A stretch of 61,509 bases of DNA from positions 1-61,509 of the forward strand of contig NZ_JACJRQ010000042.1 in the NCBI RefSeq assembly GCF_014697355.1, in the 5' to 3' direction. Positions 8,426 through 16,756 of this stretch are shown in pieces; the first letter of the stretch is position 1, and each line of letters begins with the position of its first letter. The notes under the pieces were generated by a model. It was not told the origin of the DNA. It saw only the letters and a program-made list of their open reading frames with translations, and did no database searches. Origin of the DNA: Nostoc calcicola FACHB-3891. Lineage in GTDB: Bacteria; Cyanobacteriota; Cyanobacteriia; Cyanobacteriales; Nostocaceae. The position numbers were made by a program, and so were the translations under genes.

Positions 8426-8521
8426 CCATAACAAATGACAAATAACAGTTAACATTTGGGCGTCTTGAAGGTATTGTAATATCGATGACTTCAAAAGCAC
8501 GTTCAGGCTGAAACTTGCAAT

Positions 8522-9658
8522 ATGAGGCTATGCCGTTCCTCAATCCTGGTATTTACCTGTTTTTCTTGTCTGGGTTATTACGCAAATACCCCAAGCACAG
8601 CTACATCTAACCCAGTACCCGAAATCTTAGAATTTGCACAAGCTAATTCGAGGGTTTCTGCTACTCCGAATGTTTTGAGATATGGTAGTCCAAAATCAGA
8701 TGTGCAGAGACTACAAACTCAATTAAAGCAGTTGGGATACTACAATGGCGTGGTAGATGGACAGTACAACGCCACTACGGAAGTCGCTGTAGCGAAATTC
8801 CAGAAAGTAAAGGGCTTAAAAATAGATGGTCTTGCTGGTCTGGCGACTAGGGAGAGACTGCAAGCAGCTTTAGCAGCTAAAAACCAGATTGTCACTTCTC
8901 CAATTGTCGCTTCTCCTGCTTCGACTCCCAAGCCAACTGCAAAACCCCAGCCAACTGAGAGAGGTTCTCTATGGTGGTTAATATTTGCCGTTGGTGTTCT
9001 AGGAAGTATTGGTGCATTTCTTTTCCTGCTGAGGTGGTTTCGTCAGGTCAAACTACTGCAAAAATCGGAAATATCAAATAGTAACAGTTTGAATCAAGTT
9101 AAAAAAGACCCTCTTACAACATCTTCACTAGAGAATTTAACTACTCCACAGACAGCTAAGCTATCACCTACTACACAATTGCTGCTACCAGAAAAAACTT
9201 CCCGTCTTGCTAAACTCAATATCATTGACGAATTAATTCAAGACTTACGCAGTCCTGACCCGACGAAGCGCCACAAGGCGATTTGGGATTTGGGTCAGCA
9301 GGGGGATTCTCGGGCAATTCAGCCAATGGTTGACCTGATGATTGATGCTGATTCTCAAGAAAGCAGTTTAATTTTGGCAGCTTTGGGGGAAATTGGCGCT
9401 CGCACACTCAAACCGATGAACCGTGCTTTGGCAATGTCTATGCAAAACGAAAGTCCACAAGTACGGCAAAATGCAATCCGTGACTTGATCCGTGTTTATG
9501 ACATGATGAGTCAAATGAGTCAGATATTGTGTCATGCGCTAGAAGACCCAGATGCCGAAGTGCAAGCAACAGCACGATACGCTTTAAGTCAAATGAATAG
9601 AATACGTGCCTTGCCGGAACAACAGAATATACCAGAAGATTCACATAGTAATTTTTGA
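8522..9658 (+). CDS. Peptidoglycan-binding domain protein with a transmembrane helix and HEAT repeats
   Basis: A 378-residue membrane protein. It has an N-terminal signal-like stretch (about 1-25), then a PG_binding_1 domain at about 50-117 (LRYGSPKSDVQRLQTQLKQL, YYNGVVDGQY, AVAKFQKVKGLKIDG). A Pro/Thr linker leads to one transmembrane helix at about 149-172 (WWLIFAVGVLGSIGAFLFLL). The C-terminal part (about 235-365) has HEAT-like repeats: DPTKRHKAIWDLGQQGD, LILAALGEIG, VRQNAIRDLIRVYD, AEVQATARYALSQM. The layout suggests a wall-sensing or anchoring outer part and a cytoplasmic protein-binding scaffold. Both domain families are common in cyanobacteria; the function of the fusion is unknown to me. 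The DNA just after the stop is a CAGAATT tandem repeat. Confidence 0.82.
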   Translation: MRLCRSSILVFTCFSCLGYYANTPSTATSNPVPEILEFAQANSRVSATPNVLRYGSPKSDVQRLQTQLKQLGYYNGVVDGQYNATTEVAVAKFQKVKGLKIDGLAGLATRERLQAALAAKNQIVTSPIVASPASTPKPTAKPQPTERGSLWWLIFAVGVLGSIGAFLFLLRWFRQVKLLQKSEISNSNSLNQVKKDPLTTSSLENLTTPQTAKLSPTTQLLLPEKTSRLAKLNIIDELIQDLRSPDPTKRHKAIWDLGQQGDSRAIQPMVDLMIDADSQESSLILAALGEIGARTLKPMNRALAMSMQNESPQVRQNAIRDLIRVYDMMSQMSQILCHALEDPDAEVQATARYALSQMNRIRALPEQQNIPEDSHSNF

Positions 9659-10100
9659 AGAAGAATGCAGAATTCAGAATTCAGAATTCAGCAATCTTGA
9701 CGCTCGTTCGCGCAGCGTGTCGCAGACAAGACTCGCTAACGCTTCTCTACGAGACGCCAAAGGCGAACGCTATCAGTCGGGGATTCAGACCCGCGACTGA
9801 TTGAAGACCACTAAATCTACGATTTGGTGGGGGTGCAAAAACGCCGGTTATTCAGACGCGACGCTCGAATACTCGCTAACGCCCCGCTATCGAGTACTCG
9901 CTTTCCGCGTCGCTATCCGCCACTCGCACAGAAAACATTGCTGAATTCTGACGACTGACGCCAATATTGCTGTTCGATAATTCGTAATTAAGAGGATATT
10001 TGGAAAGTATTCGATAAGACATCAAAAGCCTCACGACCTAACCCCCTGCCCCATTCCCTAAGAAGGGAATGGGGGTTTCCAAGCCTCTCTCTCTACGGTA
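9659..10100. repeat. Dense cluster of interspersed repeats
   Basis: About 9664-9692 is a (CAGAATT)n tandem repeat; the same unit occurs inverted at 22264-22300. About 9700-9785 is a GC-rich palindromic repeat (CGTTCGCGCAGCGTGTCGC, GAGACGCCAAAGGCGAACGC). About 9855-9930 is a second GC-rich block with CGAATACTCGCTAACG and GAGTACTCGC. No coding potential is seen. Confidence 0.65.
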
Positions 10101-10154
10101 TACACACAGGTTTCTTAACCATACAGATACCTCGGTAGGGTAGCACAGCTGTGC

Positions 10155-10310
10155 CAATACTTGTCGGGTTTTGGGGAAAAGGGGAAGGTGGGGTCCCCTC
10201 TGGGGATAAGGGGAAGGGGAAAGGGAAAAGAAAAAACCTTTAACCTTTACCCTTTAACCTTTTCCCCAAACCCAATTACGAGTTAAAAATGCACAAAGCG
10301 AGCAGTATTG
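10155..10310. mobile_element. 156-bp MITE-like element inserted in a palindromic repeat, 10-bp target duplication
   Basis: The element starts CAATACTTGTCGG and ends with the inverted match CGAGCAGTATTG (terminal CAATACT/AGTATTG perfect). It is flanked by direct copies of ACAGCTGTGC (10145-10154 and 10311-10320). Removing the element and one copy restores exactly the perfect 28-base palindrome seen at 7032-7059, with its usual flanks (GATACCTCG on the left, GTTAAATCTATA on the right). The inside is G-rich then C-rich (GGGGAAAAGGGGAAGG ... CCTTTTCCCC), so the whole can fold on itself. It encodes nothing; mobilisation by a transposase in trans is inferred. Confidence 0.82.
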
Positions 10311-10416
10311 ACAGCTGTGCTACCCTACGTTAAATCTATATGTATCAGGATTTTCGTGAAATAATGAGAGGCATCTAAAGTTTTGGATACCTCAGCCACT
10401 ACTTTTAAAACATACT

Positions 10417-10872
10417 CTAAAAATATTTCAACTGGACTTGAATTTTAGTGTTTGGGCCTGCTACTAAAAATGCTGCTTCCCCAAATTTGGGCGCTCTTGT
10501 TTTAATTTCTGGGTTGCTAGAAAATCCAAAACCTTCGACGGGAATACCAAGAATATTACTATTGAGAGTACGGTCATTATTTTGATCGTGCATGATAGCA
10601 ACGGCATAATTACCTGGTTTTAAGTTCTCAAAGGTAAGCAGCAAAGGAATATCACTAATCTTGATACACTGGCTTTGTAAAACGCGATCGCCTTGGTTAG
10701 GAAATCCTTGACTGTTAGCAAATATACTCGCACAAACTTGTCCTTCTTTATTCTTTAATCCATCAATTTCCACGGTGAGTTTGCCGTTATAATCTGCTTT
10801 GGCAGTAAATGACCATACCAAATTTCCCAAGACTGCCAACAGCAGCATACTAACTCTCAATCCTCTCACCAT
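10417..10872 (-). CDS. DUF2141 secreted protein
   Basis: A 151-residue protein with a typical signal peptide (about 1-27, MVRGLRVSMLLLAVLGN... ending TAKAD) and a DUF2141 domain over the rest. Family hallmarks are GKLTVEIDGLKNKEGQVCASIF, LKPGNYAVAIMHDQNNDRTL, LGIPVEGFGFSSNP and PKFGEAAF. DUF2141 proteins are small beta-rich periplasmic or surface proteins of unknown function. Two cysteines (in QVCASIF and QSQCIKI) could form a disulphide. It is monocistronic as far as seen. Its upstream region is an array of TTTGTCA heptamers, so its promoter lies within or beyond that repeat. Confidence 0.85.
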   Translation of the reverse strand: MVRGLRVSMLLLAVLGNLVWSFTAKADYNGKLTVEIDGLKNKEGQVCASIFANSQGFPNQGDRVLQSQCIKISDIPLLLTFENLKPGNYAVAIMHDQNNDRTLNSNILGIPVEGFGFSSNPEIKTRAPKFGEAAFLVAGPNTKIQVQLKYF

Positions 10873-10876
10873 AAAA

Positions 10877-10995
10877 TTTGTCCTTTGTCATTTGTTATTT
10901 GTCATTTGTCATTTGTTATTTGTCCTTTGTCAGTAGTCATTTGTCTAAAACCAATGACTAATGACTAGTGACCAATGACTAATGACCAATGACAA
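10877..10995. repeat. Two adjacent heptameric tandem repeat arrays
   Basis: About 10877-10945 is made of TTTGTCA/TTTGTTA units, and 10951-10995 is made of ATGACTA/ATGACCA/GTGACCA units. The second is nearly the complement of the first (TGACAAA-like), so the pair can base-pair as a long imperfect hairpin. Single-base variation between units is typical of cyanobacterial STRRs. Confidence 0.8.
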
Positions 10996-11016
10996 TTATA
11001 AGTGTTGATCTGAGTT

Positions 11017-12834
11017 TTAAATCATAGGTAATGTAAACCAGAAAGTTGCCCCTGCTTGGGGACTGCTATTAATACCAATTTCGCCACCATGAGCATTGAT
11101 GATTTGCTTGCATAGATATAACCCCAATCCTAAACCTACAGAATTGCGGATGTTACTACCCCGGAAGTAAAGTTCAAAAAGGCGATCGCTTTGTTGTTGA
11201 GTAATACCCACACCGTTATCGCTCACAGTACAATAAATTTTGTCATCCTTAGGAGTAGCGTTAATTGTCAAAAGCAATCCTGGGGGATTGTGTTTGAGGC
11301 CATTGACAATTAAATTAGAAAAAACTCGCCATAGTTGCGTCGGATCGGCATTCACTAATGGCAAATCTGCGGTTACTAAATTTGTCAAAGTTGCTTGATT
11401 CTGTACCAGCAACGGCTCTAAATCTGCGATCGCCGCTTCGACAATCGACAGTAATTGTACGGCTTGAAGTTGTAAAACAATACCTTGTAGCTCGCTAACA
11501 TGAGCTTCCATCAACGAATTAATTAAGTTAAGTTGGCGATCGCTACTTTGAATCATCCGCTCTAAAATTGAGCGTGGCATAGGGATTGAGGAATGCGAAG
11601 AGGCAGAGGGGCGGGGAGCAGGGAGCAGAGGGGAAAATTCTCCCCCGATCCCCTGCTTGTCCCCTATTCCGTCACTGTTGAGCAAATTCTTCAACACCAT
11701 CAAAGTACCCAGTACTGGGTTGCGTAAGTCGTGGGAAACTGCATGAAAAAACACTCGTAGTTCTTCTTCAGTTTGTTTGCGTTGTGTAATGTCTTCAATT
11801 AAACCTTCATAGTACAGCAATTTTCCCTGTTCATCACGGACTGCGTAGGCTTTTTCGGAAATCCAGACAATACTGCCGTCTCGGCGATAAATTTGGGACT
11901 CAAACTCGGAAACCCTGCCATACTTTTCCATCAACCGCACAAATTCTGCTCGGCGGCTTGGATCGACATACAATTGGTGTTCTATATCTGTGAAGTTTGC
12001 TGTCACTTCTTCTGCTAATGAGTAGCCATAAATACGTGCTAAAGCAGGATTTGCTGTAATGTAACGTCCTTCGGGAGTGCTTTGAAAGATACCTTCAACT
12101 GCATTTTCAAAAATGGTGCGATATTTCGCTTCTGCAACTTTAAGTTTTTGGTACGCAGATTCCAGTTCTTGACGGGCGAAAAACTCAGAGCGTTGCAGGC
12201 GATCGTACAGATAAACGCCAATATCACATATTGTACAAAACCAAAAAATGTATAAAATAAACGTTACATTATATATTTCTGGGTGTTCTGGGATTGGTGT
12301 TTTTAGTCCAAGTATCGTATTTACACCAAAATAGTAAATCAGCACAGCTGCTTGAGACAACAAGTGAAGAGTGTAGCAGACTGGCATTAATATAGCTTGA
12401 CTCAAGAACAGCAGTGACCAACCAATATGATCGGGTAACGCGAAACCCCGGAGGGTTGCAAACAACTGTGATGCTAGACCAATTGACCAAGAAGAACCCA
12501 AAAATAATAAATCTGGACGATGACGACCGAATTGAGTTTTATGTAGGGCAAAGCAAACAAGTATATTTATGAGCATTGCAAAATTAATTACAAGGCTTCT
12601 AGGTTGAATTAATCCTGGCAGGTTCTTGAACTCTTGGAAAGGGAAAAACAAGCCATAAATGTCTCGTAGAGTAAAAGACAACAGACAAATCAGCGCCAGC
12701 CACAACCATAAACGCAATCTCTGCCACAAAAATCGGTTGCGCCAAGCTTGGTAAAGAATAGTGATTTCATCTGTTTTTGGTGCAGAAAAGGTTTTTCTCC
12801 ACCATTTTTGCAATGTTGTAAATGGGGTAGCCAT
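11017..12834 (-). CDS. Membrane PAS histidine kinase (intact catalytic motifs)
   Basis: A 605-residue sensor kinase. Residues about 35-215 hold about six hydrophobic helices (LRLWLWLALICLLSF, SLVINFAMLINILVCFAL, IGWSLLFLSQAILM, TFILYIFWFCTICDIGV). A PAS domain follows at about 235-350 (YRTIFENAVEGIFQSTPEG, ANPALARIYGYS, YYEGLIEDITQRK). The DHp phospho-acceptor is HAVSHDLRNPVLG, and the ATP domain is complete: N-box NLIVNGLKHNPPG, DNGVGI, GLGLGLYL. The DHp hairpin loop carries an unusual insertion of about 35 residues (Pro/Ser-rich, PLLPAPRPSASSHSS) encoded by a repeat. It lies 75 bases downstream of the paralogous kinase on the same strand. No response regulator is adjacent, so its partner is unknown. 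Confidence 0.88.
   Translation of the reverse strand: MATPFTTLQKWWRKTFSAPKTDEITILYQAWRNRFLWQRLRLWLWLALICLLSFTLRDIYGLFFPFQEFKNLPGLIQPRSLVINFAMLINILVCFALHKTQFGRHRPDLLFLGSSWSIGLASQLFATLRGFALPDHIGWSLLFLSQAILMPVCYTLHLLSQAAVLIYYFGVNTILGLKTPIPEHPEIYNVTFILYIFWFCTICDIGVYLYDRLQRSEFFARQELESAYQKLKVAEAKYRTIFENAVEGIFQSTPEGRYITANPALARIYGYSLAEEVTANFTDIEHQLYVDPSRRAEFVRLMEKYGRVSEFESQIYRRDGSIVWISEKAYAVRDEQGKLLYYEGLIEDITQRKQTEEELRVFFHAVSHDLRNPVLGTLMVLKNLLNSDGIGDKQGIGGEFSPLLPAPRPSASSHSSIPMPRSILERMIQSSDRQLNLINSLMEAHVSELQGIVLQLQAVQLLSIVEAAIADLEPLLVQNQATLTNLVTADLPLVNADPTQLWRVFSNLIVNGLKHNPPGLLLTINATPKDDKIYCTVSDNGVGITQQQSDRLFELYFRGSNIRNSVGLGLGLYLCKQIINAHGGEIGINSSPQAGATFWFTLPMI
11580..11670. repeat. G-rich repeat embedded in-frame in the kinase DHp loop
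   Basis: The segment (AGAGGGGCGGGGAGCAGGG ... TCCCCCGATCCCCTGC) matches the style of the intergenic repeat at 4232-4346, including GGGAGCAGGGAGCAGAGGGG. It lies between codons for helix 1 (VLKNLLN) and helix 2 (SILERMIQ) of the dimerisation domain, keeping the frame. Confidence 0.7.
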
Positions 12835-12909
12835 CTGGGATTGCTTAGCATTCCTTTGTAATACTTAGCATATAATTAGCTAGTATTTACTCTCCCATTT
12901 TTTGGGAAT

Positions 12910-15543
12910 TTATGGGCAATTTGTTGCAGATGAAGTTGCTAAAGGTAATGTAAACCAGAAAGTTAAGCCGCGCTTGCGATTATTAATCACACCAATTTCG
13001 CCGCCATGTGCTTTGATAACTTGCCGACAAAGATACATTTTTAAGCCAATGCTTGTGGAACAACAATCTTGGGGATCGCGGACATAGAGATCGAAAAGGC
13101 GATCGCATTCTAGTTTACTCATAGCTACACCGTCATGTTGAATCTGAGTACGAATCATTCCCGCCTCAACGCTGGCACTCAGGGTAAAATTTAATCCTGG
13201 TGGATTATTTTGCAAGCTATGTGTTACTAAATGCGCCACCACTTTCTGCAACCGAGTTTTATCTGCCATCACTAAAGGTAAATCTGCGGGAAGCAAGTTC
13301 TTCAGAGTCGCTTGATTTTGTGTCAGCATCGGTTCCAACTGAGCGAAGATTTCTGTCAGTAGGGTGCTAAACTGCACGAGTTCGGGTTTAATTTCAAGAC
13401 CCTCTTTTTCACAAGAATTAATTTCTAACAATGAATTAATCATCGTCAGTTGGCGATCGTTGCCTTGAATCATCCGCTCAATGATTGAGCGAGATACGGG
13501 AATTGGAGATGAAGAAGACGCTCTTACGTGGGGACGGGGAGACGCGGGAAAAGATGAAGATGCAAAGATGGGAAGATGCTCTGAGGTGGGGAAATAATTC
13601 TCCATGTCCCCGCGTCCCCTTCTAAGAGCGTCTTCCTGTCCCCCACTCCCCACTCCCTGATTTAACAAATTCTTTAACACCATCAAGTTACCCATGACAG
13701 AAGTTCGTAAATCGTGGGCAACTGTGTGCAAAACTACATCTTTGATCCGATGCAGTTCTTCAACTTCTTGGATTTTCTGCTGCAACTGGGCTGTACGTTC
13801 TCGTACTTGGTGTTCTAAATTAGTGTTGAGTTGTGCTAATTTTTCGTAAATCCGGCTTTGGTGAATGGCGATCGCTACTTGTTCTGACATTTGCTGTAAC
13901 AAATCAATTTCTATTGGCTGCCAATGACGCGTTGCTGAGCATTGATTGGCAATTAAGGCACCAAATAATTCTTCACCTAGCATAATTGGTACAGCTAAAG
14001 CAGCCTTTGTTTCAAATTTTTGACAATGTGTTGTGACTTTGGAAGATAATCCTGTTTGCGTTATATCTTCAATGACACGCACAACATTATCTTTGAGGAA
14101 CTTTCTTAATTCTTGTATATAAGCTTCATCATTAGTAGACCAACCTGAAACTGATGGATATTTGGGATCTACTGATTCGGCAATAGTTTTAATTCCTAAG
14201 TTGGCATTATTTAAAGTAATAAAAACCCGATCTGCTTGCAGAAATTGTCTGACTTCTGTTACTGTGGTTTGGAGAATTTCCTCTAAGTTCAGCGAAGACC
14301 GAATTCGCACTAGGGTTTCTGCCAACAAGCGATCGCGTTGTGCTGACAGGCGTAATTTGGCTTCTACCTGCTTGCGTTCTGTAATATCGTGATGAAGTGC
14401 TAGTAGGCAAGGTATACCATCCAAATCAATAACTTCGGCTGAAAGCAATGTTGTAATTATCTTTCCACATTTTTGCCGAAATTCTATTTCTAAATTCCGG
14501 ATAACTCCTGTAGCTTGTAATTCCTGTATCAATTTCAGGCGATCGCCTGCATTAATCCAAAAATTTAAATCAAAAGAAGTTTTCCCAATTGCTTCATTTC
14601 GCTCATAACCTGAAAGTTTCACAAAGCTATCGTTAACTTCTATGAAGCGTCCTTCTTTGAGGGTACTAATGGTAATTGAATCGGGACTGCAACTAAAAGC
14701 TTTAGCAAATTTTTGGGCAAAATTTTGCAGAGCAATTTCTGCTTGTTTGCGTTCTGTGATGTCTCGAACGATTGCCAATATCTCGTCTTGACCACTCACT
14801 ACCAACCTCGCTTCATAATCTCTGATTCCCAAAGCTGTTGGTAGCTGATATTCGCAAGTTTGTAAAGTTCCAGAGTCTAAAGTTTTAGCGATCGCTTCTC
14901 GGCTAATGGCCGCAACATCACTCGGCAATAATTCCTGCAAATTTCTTCCTACTATTTCTTCTCGATTCAGTGTGACATTTGCTCCCTCACTTTTTAAATC
15001 GAGATATTCGCCGTCGCGGCTAATGCGAAACATCAAATCTGGAATAGCAGACAAAATTGCTTTATAGCGCGCTTCACTCTCTTGCAATTTTTCTTGGGCT
15101 TGTTTTTGCTCTGTAATATCCATGACTAAGCCATTCCAAAGCAAATCGCCTTCTTCTTGTAGTTCTGCACCAGAACTACCTTGAATCCACTTCAGTTTGC
15201 CACTGGGGGTGATGATGCGACCTTCCCAATGCCAAGGTGTAAAAGTATTCTTACAAACAGCTATAGATTCTGCAAAAGCTTTTATATCCTGTGGGTGAAT
15301 CAGTTTGCATAACACCCGAAAGTCTGCTTGAATAACTTCTGGTTCTATTTCATACAAATCTTTACAACCAGAACTGAGATAAAGCACGGACACAGAAGCA
15401 TCCTGCCGTTGCAGAACTTGGAAAATAACTCCTGGGAAATTGACAGCACTTTTTGATAGCAGGTTAATAACCTCTTGCTGACAATTTGGTGTAGACAGGG
15501 ATTCTACAACGATTTCATCCACTTTTCGACCCTTTATAGACAA
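12910..15543 (-). CDS. Soluble multi-PAS/GAF histidine kinase homologue with degenerate ATP-binding domain
   Basis: An 877-residue protein with no membrane segment. Three PAS modules lie at about 35-145 (ends GLVMDITEQK), 155-270 (YKAILSAIPDLMFRIS, ends AIVRDITERK) and 275-395 (ends ALHHDITERK). A GAF domain follows at about 405-575 (LQADRVFITL, AALAVPIMLGEELFGALIA), then a coiled coil and a DHp with HTVAHDLRTSVMG. The C-terminal ATPase-like domain aligns with the neighbouring kinase, but key residues differ: N-box NLIVN is HLVTH, DNGVG is HDGVA, GLGLGL is SIGLKM. It is thus probably unable to bind ATP normally. The DHp loop has a repeat-encoded insertion of about 57 residues. It may act as a sensory partner of the downstream intact kinase; that is inference. 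Confidence 0.85.
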   Translation of the reverse strand: MSIKGRKVDEIVVESLSTPNCQQEVINLLSKSAVNFPGVIFQVLQRQDASVSVLYLSSGCKDLYEIEPEVIQADFRVLCKLIHPQDIKAFAESIAVCKNTFTPWHWEGRIITPSGKLKWIQGSSGAELQEEGDLLWNGLVMDITEQKQAQEKLQESEARYKAILSAIPDLMFRISRDGEYLDLKSEGANVTLNREEIVGRNLQELLPSDVAAISREAIAKTLDSGTLQTCEYQLPTALGIRDYEARLVVSGQDEILAIVRDITERKQAEIALQNFAQKFAKAFSCSPDSITISTLKEGRFIEVNDSFVKLSGYERNEAIGKTSFDLNFWINAGDRLKLIQELQATGVIRNLEIEFRQKCGKIITTLLSAEVIDLDGIPCLLALHHDITERKQVEAKLRLSAQRDRLLAETLVRIRSSLNLEEILQTTVTEVRQFLQADRVFITLNNANLGIKTIAESVDPKYPSVSGWSTNDEAYIQELRKFLKDNVVRVIEDITQTGLSSKVTTHCQKFETKAALAVPIMLGEELFGALIANQCSATRHWQPIEIDLLQQMSEQVAIAIHQSRIYEKLAQLNTNLEHQVRERTAQLQQKIQEVEELHRIKDVVLHTVAHDLRTSVMGNLMVLKNLLNQGVGSGGQEDALRRGRGDMENYFPTSEHLPIFASSSFPASPRPHVRASSSSPIPVSRSIIERMIQGNDRQLTMINSLLEINSCEKEGLEIKPELVQFSTLLTEIFAQLEPMLTQNQATLKNLLPADLPLVMADKTRLQKVVAHLVTHSLQNNPPGLNFTLSASVEAGMIRTQIQHDGVAMSKLECDRLFDLYVRDPQDCCSTSIGLKMYLCRQVIKAHGGEIGVINNRKRGLTFWFTLPLATSSATNCP
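13514..13635. repeat. 122-bp palindromic element embedded in-frame in the second kinase DHp loop
   Basis: GAAGACGCTCTTA (13514-13526) is the exact reverse complement of TAAGAGCGTCTTC (13623-13635). Inside are GTGGGGACGGGG and its partner CCCCGCGTCCCC. The element and flanking G-rich sequence separate codons for VLKNLLNQ and SIIERMIQ. Confidence 0.8.
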
Positions 15544-15582
15544 GTTATTAATGTATAATTAGAAGCTAGAATAGCCAATCGA

Positions 15583-15628
15583 GCAGTTTTGATTGTGTTA
15601 GCGATCGTGTTAACAAAATCAAAACTGC
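15583..15628. promoter_or_regulatory. Inverted repeat upstream of the multi-PAS kinase gene
   Basis: Perfect 12-base arms GCAGTTTTGATT and AATCAAAACTGC surround a 22-base centre containing GCGATCG. It sits 40-85 bases upstream of the kinase start, a position fit for a leader hairpin or operator. Confidence 0.4.
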
Positions 15629-16549
15629 ACCTTCTTTCAGAGTAGTTCGTGAGCAGGCGATCGCATTCACCCAATCGGGTGAACCATTTGTTCCAGGGAA
15701 GATAAAGTGGTGAAAAAGTTAGTTATGATTAGTGACTAGCAACACTTTTTTGACAAGCTGCTCATCTTGAGTTAATTCCTATAACTTCATATTGACAATA
15801 TTTTCAAGAGTATTCAGCATAGTTATCATGCTACTAGCTTAGAATAATTTAATTTTATAAATAGCCCAAGCAAGTACTTCTAAAATTTGCCTGAAAAATA
15901 TTTCATCATTGAGTGCAAGAAAGGATTCGTTAATAATATACGACTCCTATTTTATGGCGTGAAAAAACTCGCCTTCAACTTGAAAAGACTGATTTCCTAT
16001 TCCCTACTCCCAACGCCACTTTACGGTAGTTGCTCATTTGGGGAACCAAAAATACCGCAGTGGCTTCTCCCTACTTACCTAAATAAGTTAAAAAATCAAA
16101 GCAGATTACTATATATGCAATTAATAACTATATAAATAAACAACTACATAGCATTAAAAATAAATTATTAAGAATAGATTATTTTGATTACTCTAATGAT
16201 ATGTAAAAGTAATTCTTTGGCTAAGAAACACAAAGCTAAGTAGTGCTACAGGCTTGAGTATGTAATAAGCCAAATTACTATTTATCAACACCTGCCTTCT
16301 TTTAAGTACAAAATTGAATTAATTGGTATTTAGCAGTACTTAAAATTTAAGTTTTTGTATCAACAAGATACCGTTTTTGGGTAAAAAATCGGAACTTAAC
16401 ATTAATAGTCTTAGGTGAAGGAGTACATCTACTGAAGCGATATTTGTTTGAAGTCAGCTGGTTATAAAATAAAGTTTGTTATGGTATTAACCGCACGTAG
16501 ATCGACGTAAATTTGGCTAATAAGAAAAAAAAATCAAACGCCATAACCT

Positions 16550-16608
16550 AGTCAGAGAGTAGTTTTGATTTCATCAGAGATATTCGATCGAAGAAACTAC
16601 TCTTGACT
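16550..16608. promoter_or_regulatory. Hairpin upstream of the 547-aa secreted protein gene
   Basis: AGTCA(g)AGAGTAGTTT pairs with AAACTACTCTTGACT with one bulged base; the loop is 28 bases and contains CGATCG. Together with the 16649-16687 hairpin it could be a structured leader or a terminator of an upstream transcript. Confidence 0.4.
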
Positions 16609-16648
16609 AACTTTACTAAAAATTAATAAACTGTACTCGCTTATAAAA

Positions 16649-16687
16649 AAGCGAATTTTACTACTCTTTATAGTAGTAAGATCGCTT
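16649..16687. promoter_or_regulatory. Second hairpin, 70 bases before the secreted protein start
   Basis: AAGCGA and TCGCTT close an outer stem, and TTACTACT/AGTAGTAA form an inner stem around CTTTAT. No T tract follows, so a leader structure or protein site is as likely as a terminator. Confidence 0.4.
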
Positions 16688-16756
16688 AATTCTTCGTGTG
16701 CAAATATATTGGCATACAGTAATTTGTTGTTCCCTGTGTGCTGCTAAGGAGACTTA

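Larger units (their letters stand above)
15544..16756. other. Long AT-rich spacer with several hairpins
   Basis: A 1.2-kb gap between divergent genes. It holds a 12-bp inverted repeat GCAGTTTTGATT/AATCAAAACTGC (15583-15594 with 15617-15628) close upstream of the large kinase. Two more hairpins near 16550-16608 and 16649-16687 lie before the secreted-protein gene. The rest is AT-rich with a G/C-poor repeat (TATTCCCTACTCCC near 15998). An open frame at 15887-16135 is a repeat translation without family features. I see no RNA gene. Confidence 0.5.

Noticed and set aside
9606..9800. 64-codon open frame (plus) overlapping the HEAT protein end
   Set aside because: Runs through a known repeat block (RSVSQTRLANASLRDAKGER-type translation) common in these genomes; not a gene.
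10877..10995. Regular repeats that might suggest a CRISPR array
   Set aside because: Units are contiguous heptamers without spacers; this is a short tandem repeat array.
15887..16135. 82-codon open frame (plus)
   Set aside because: Contains the same repeat-type peptide (SYSLLPTPLYG) and lies in AT-rich spacer; no coding signature.
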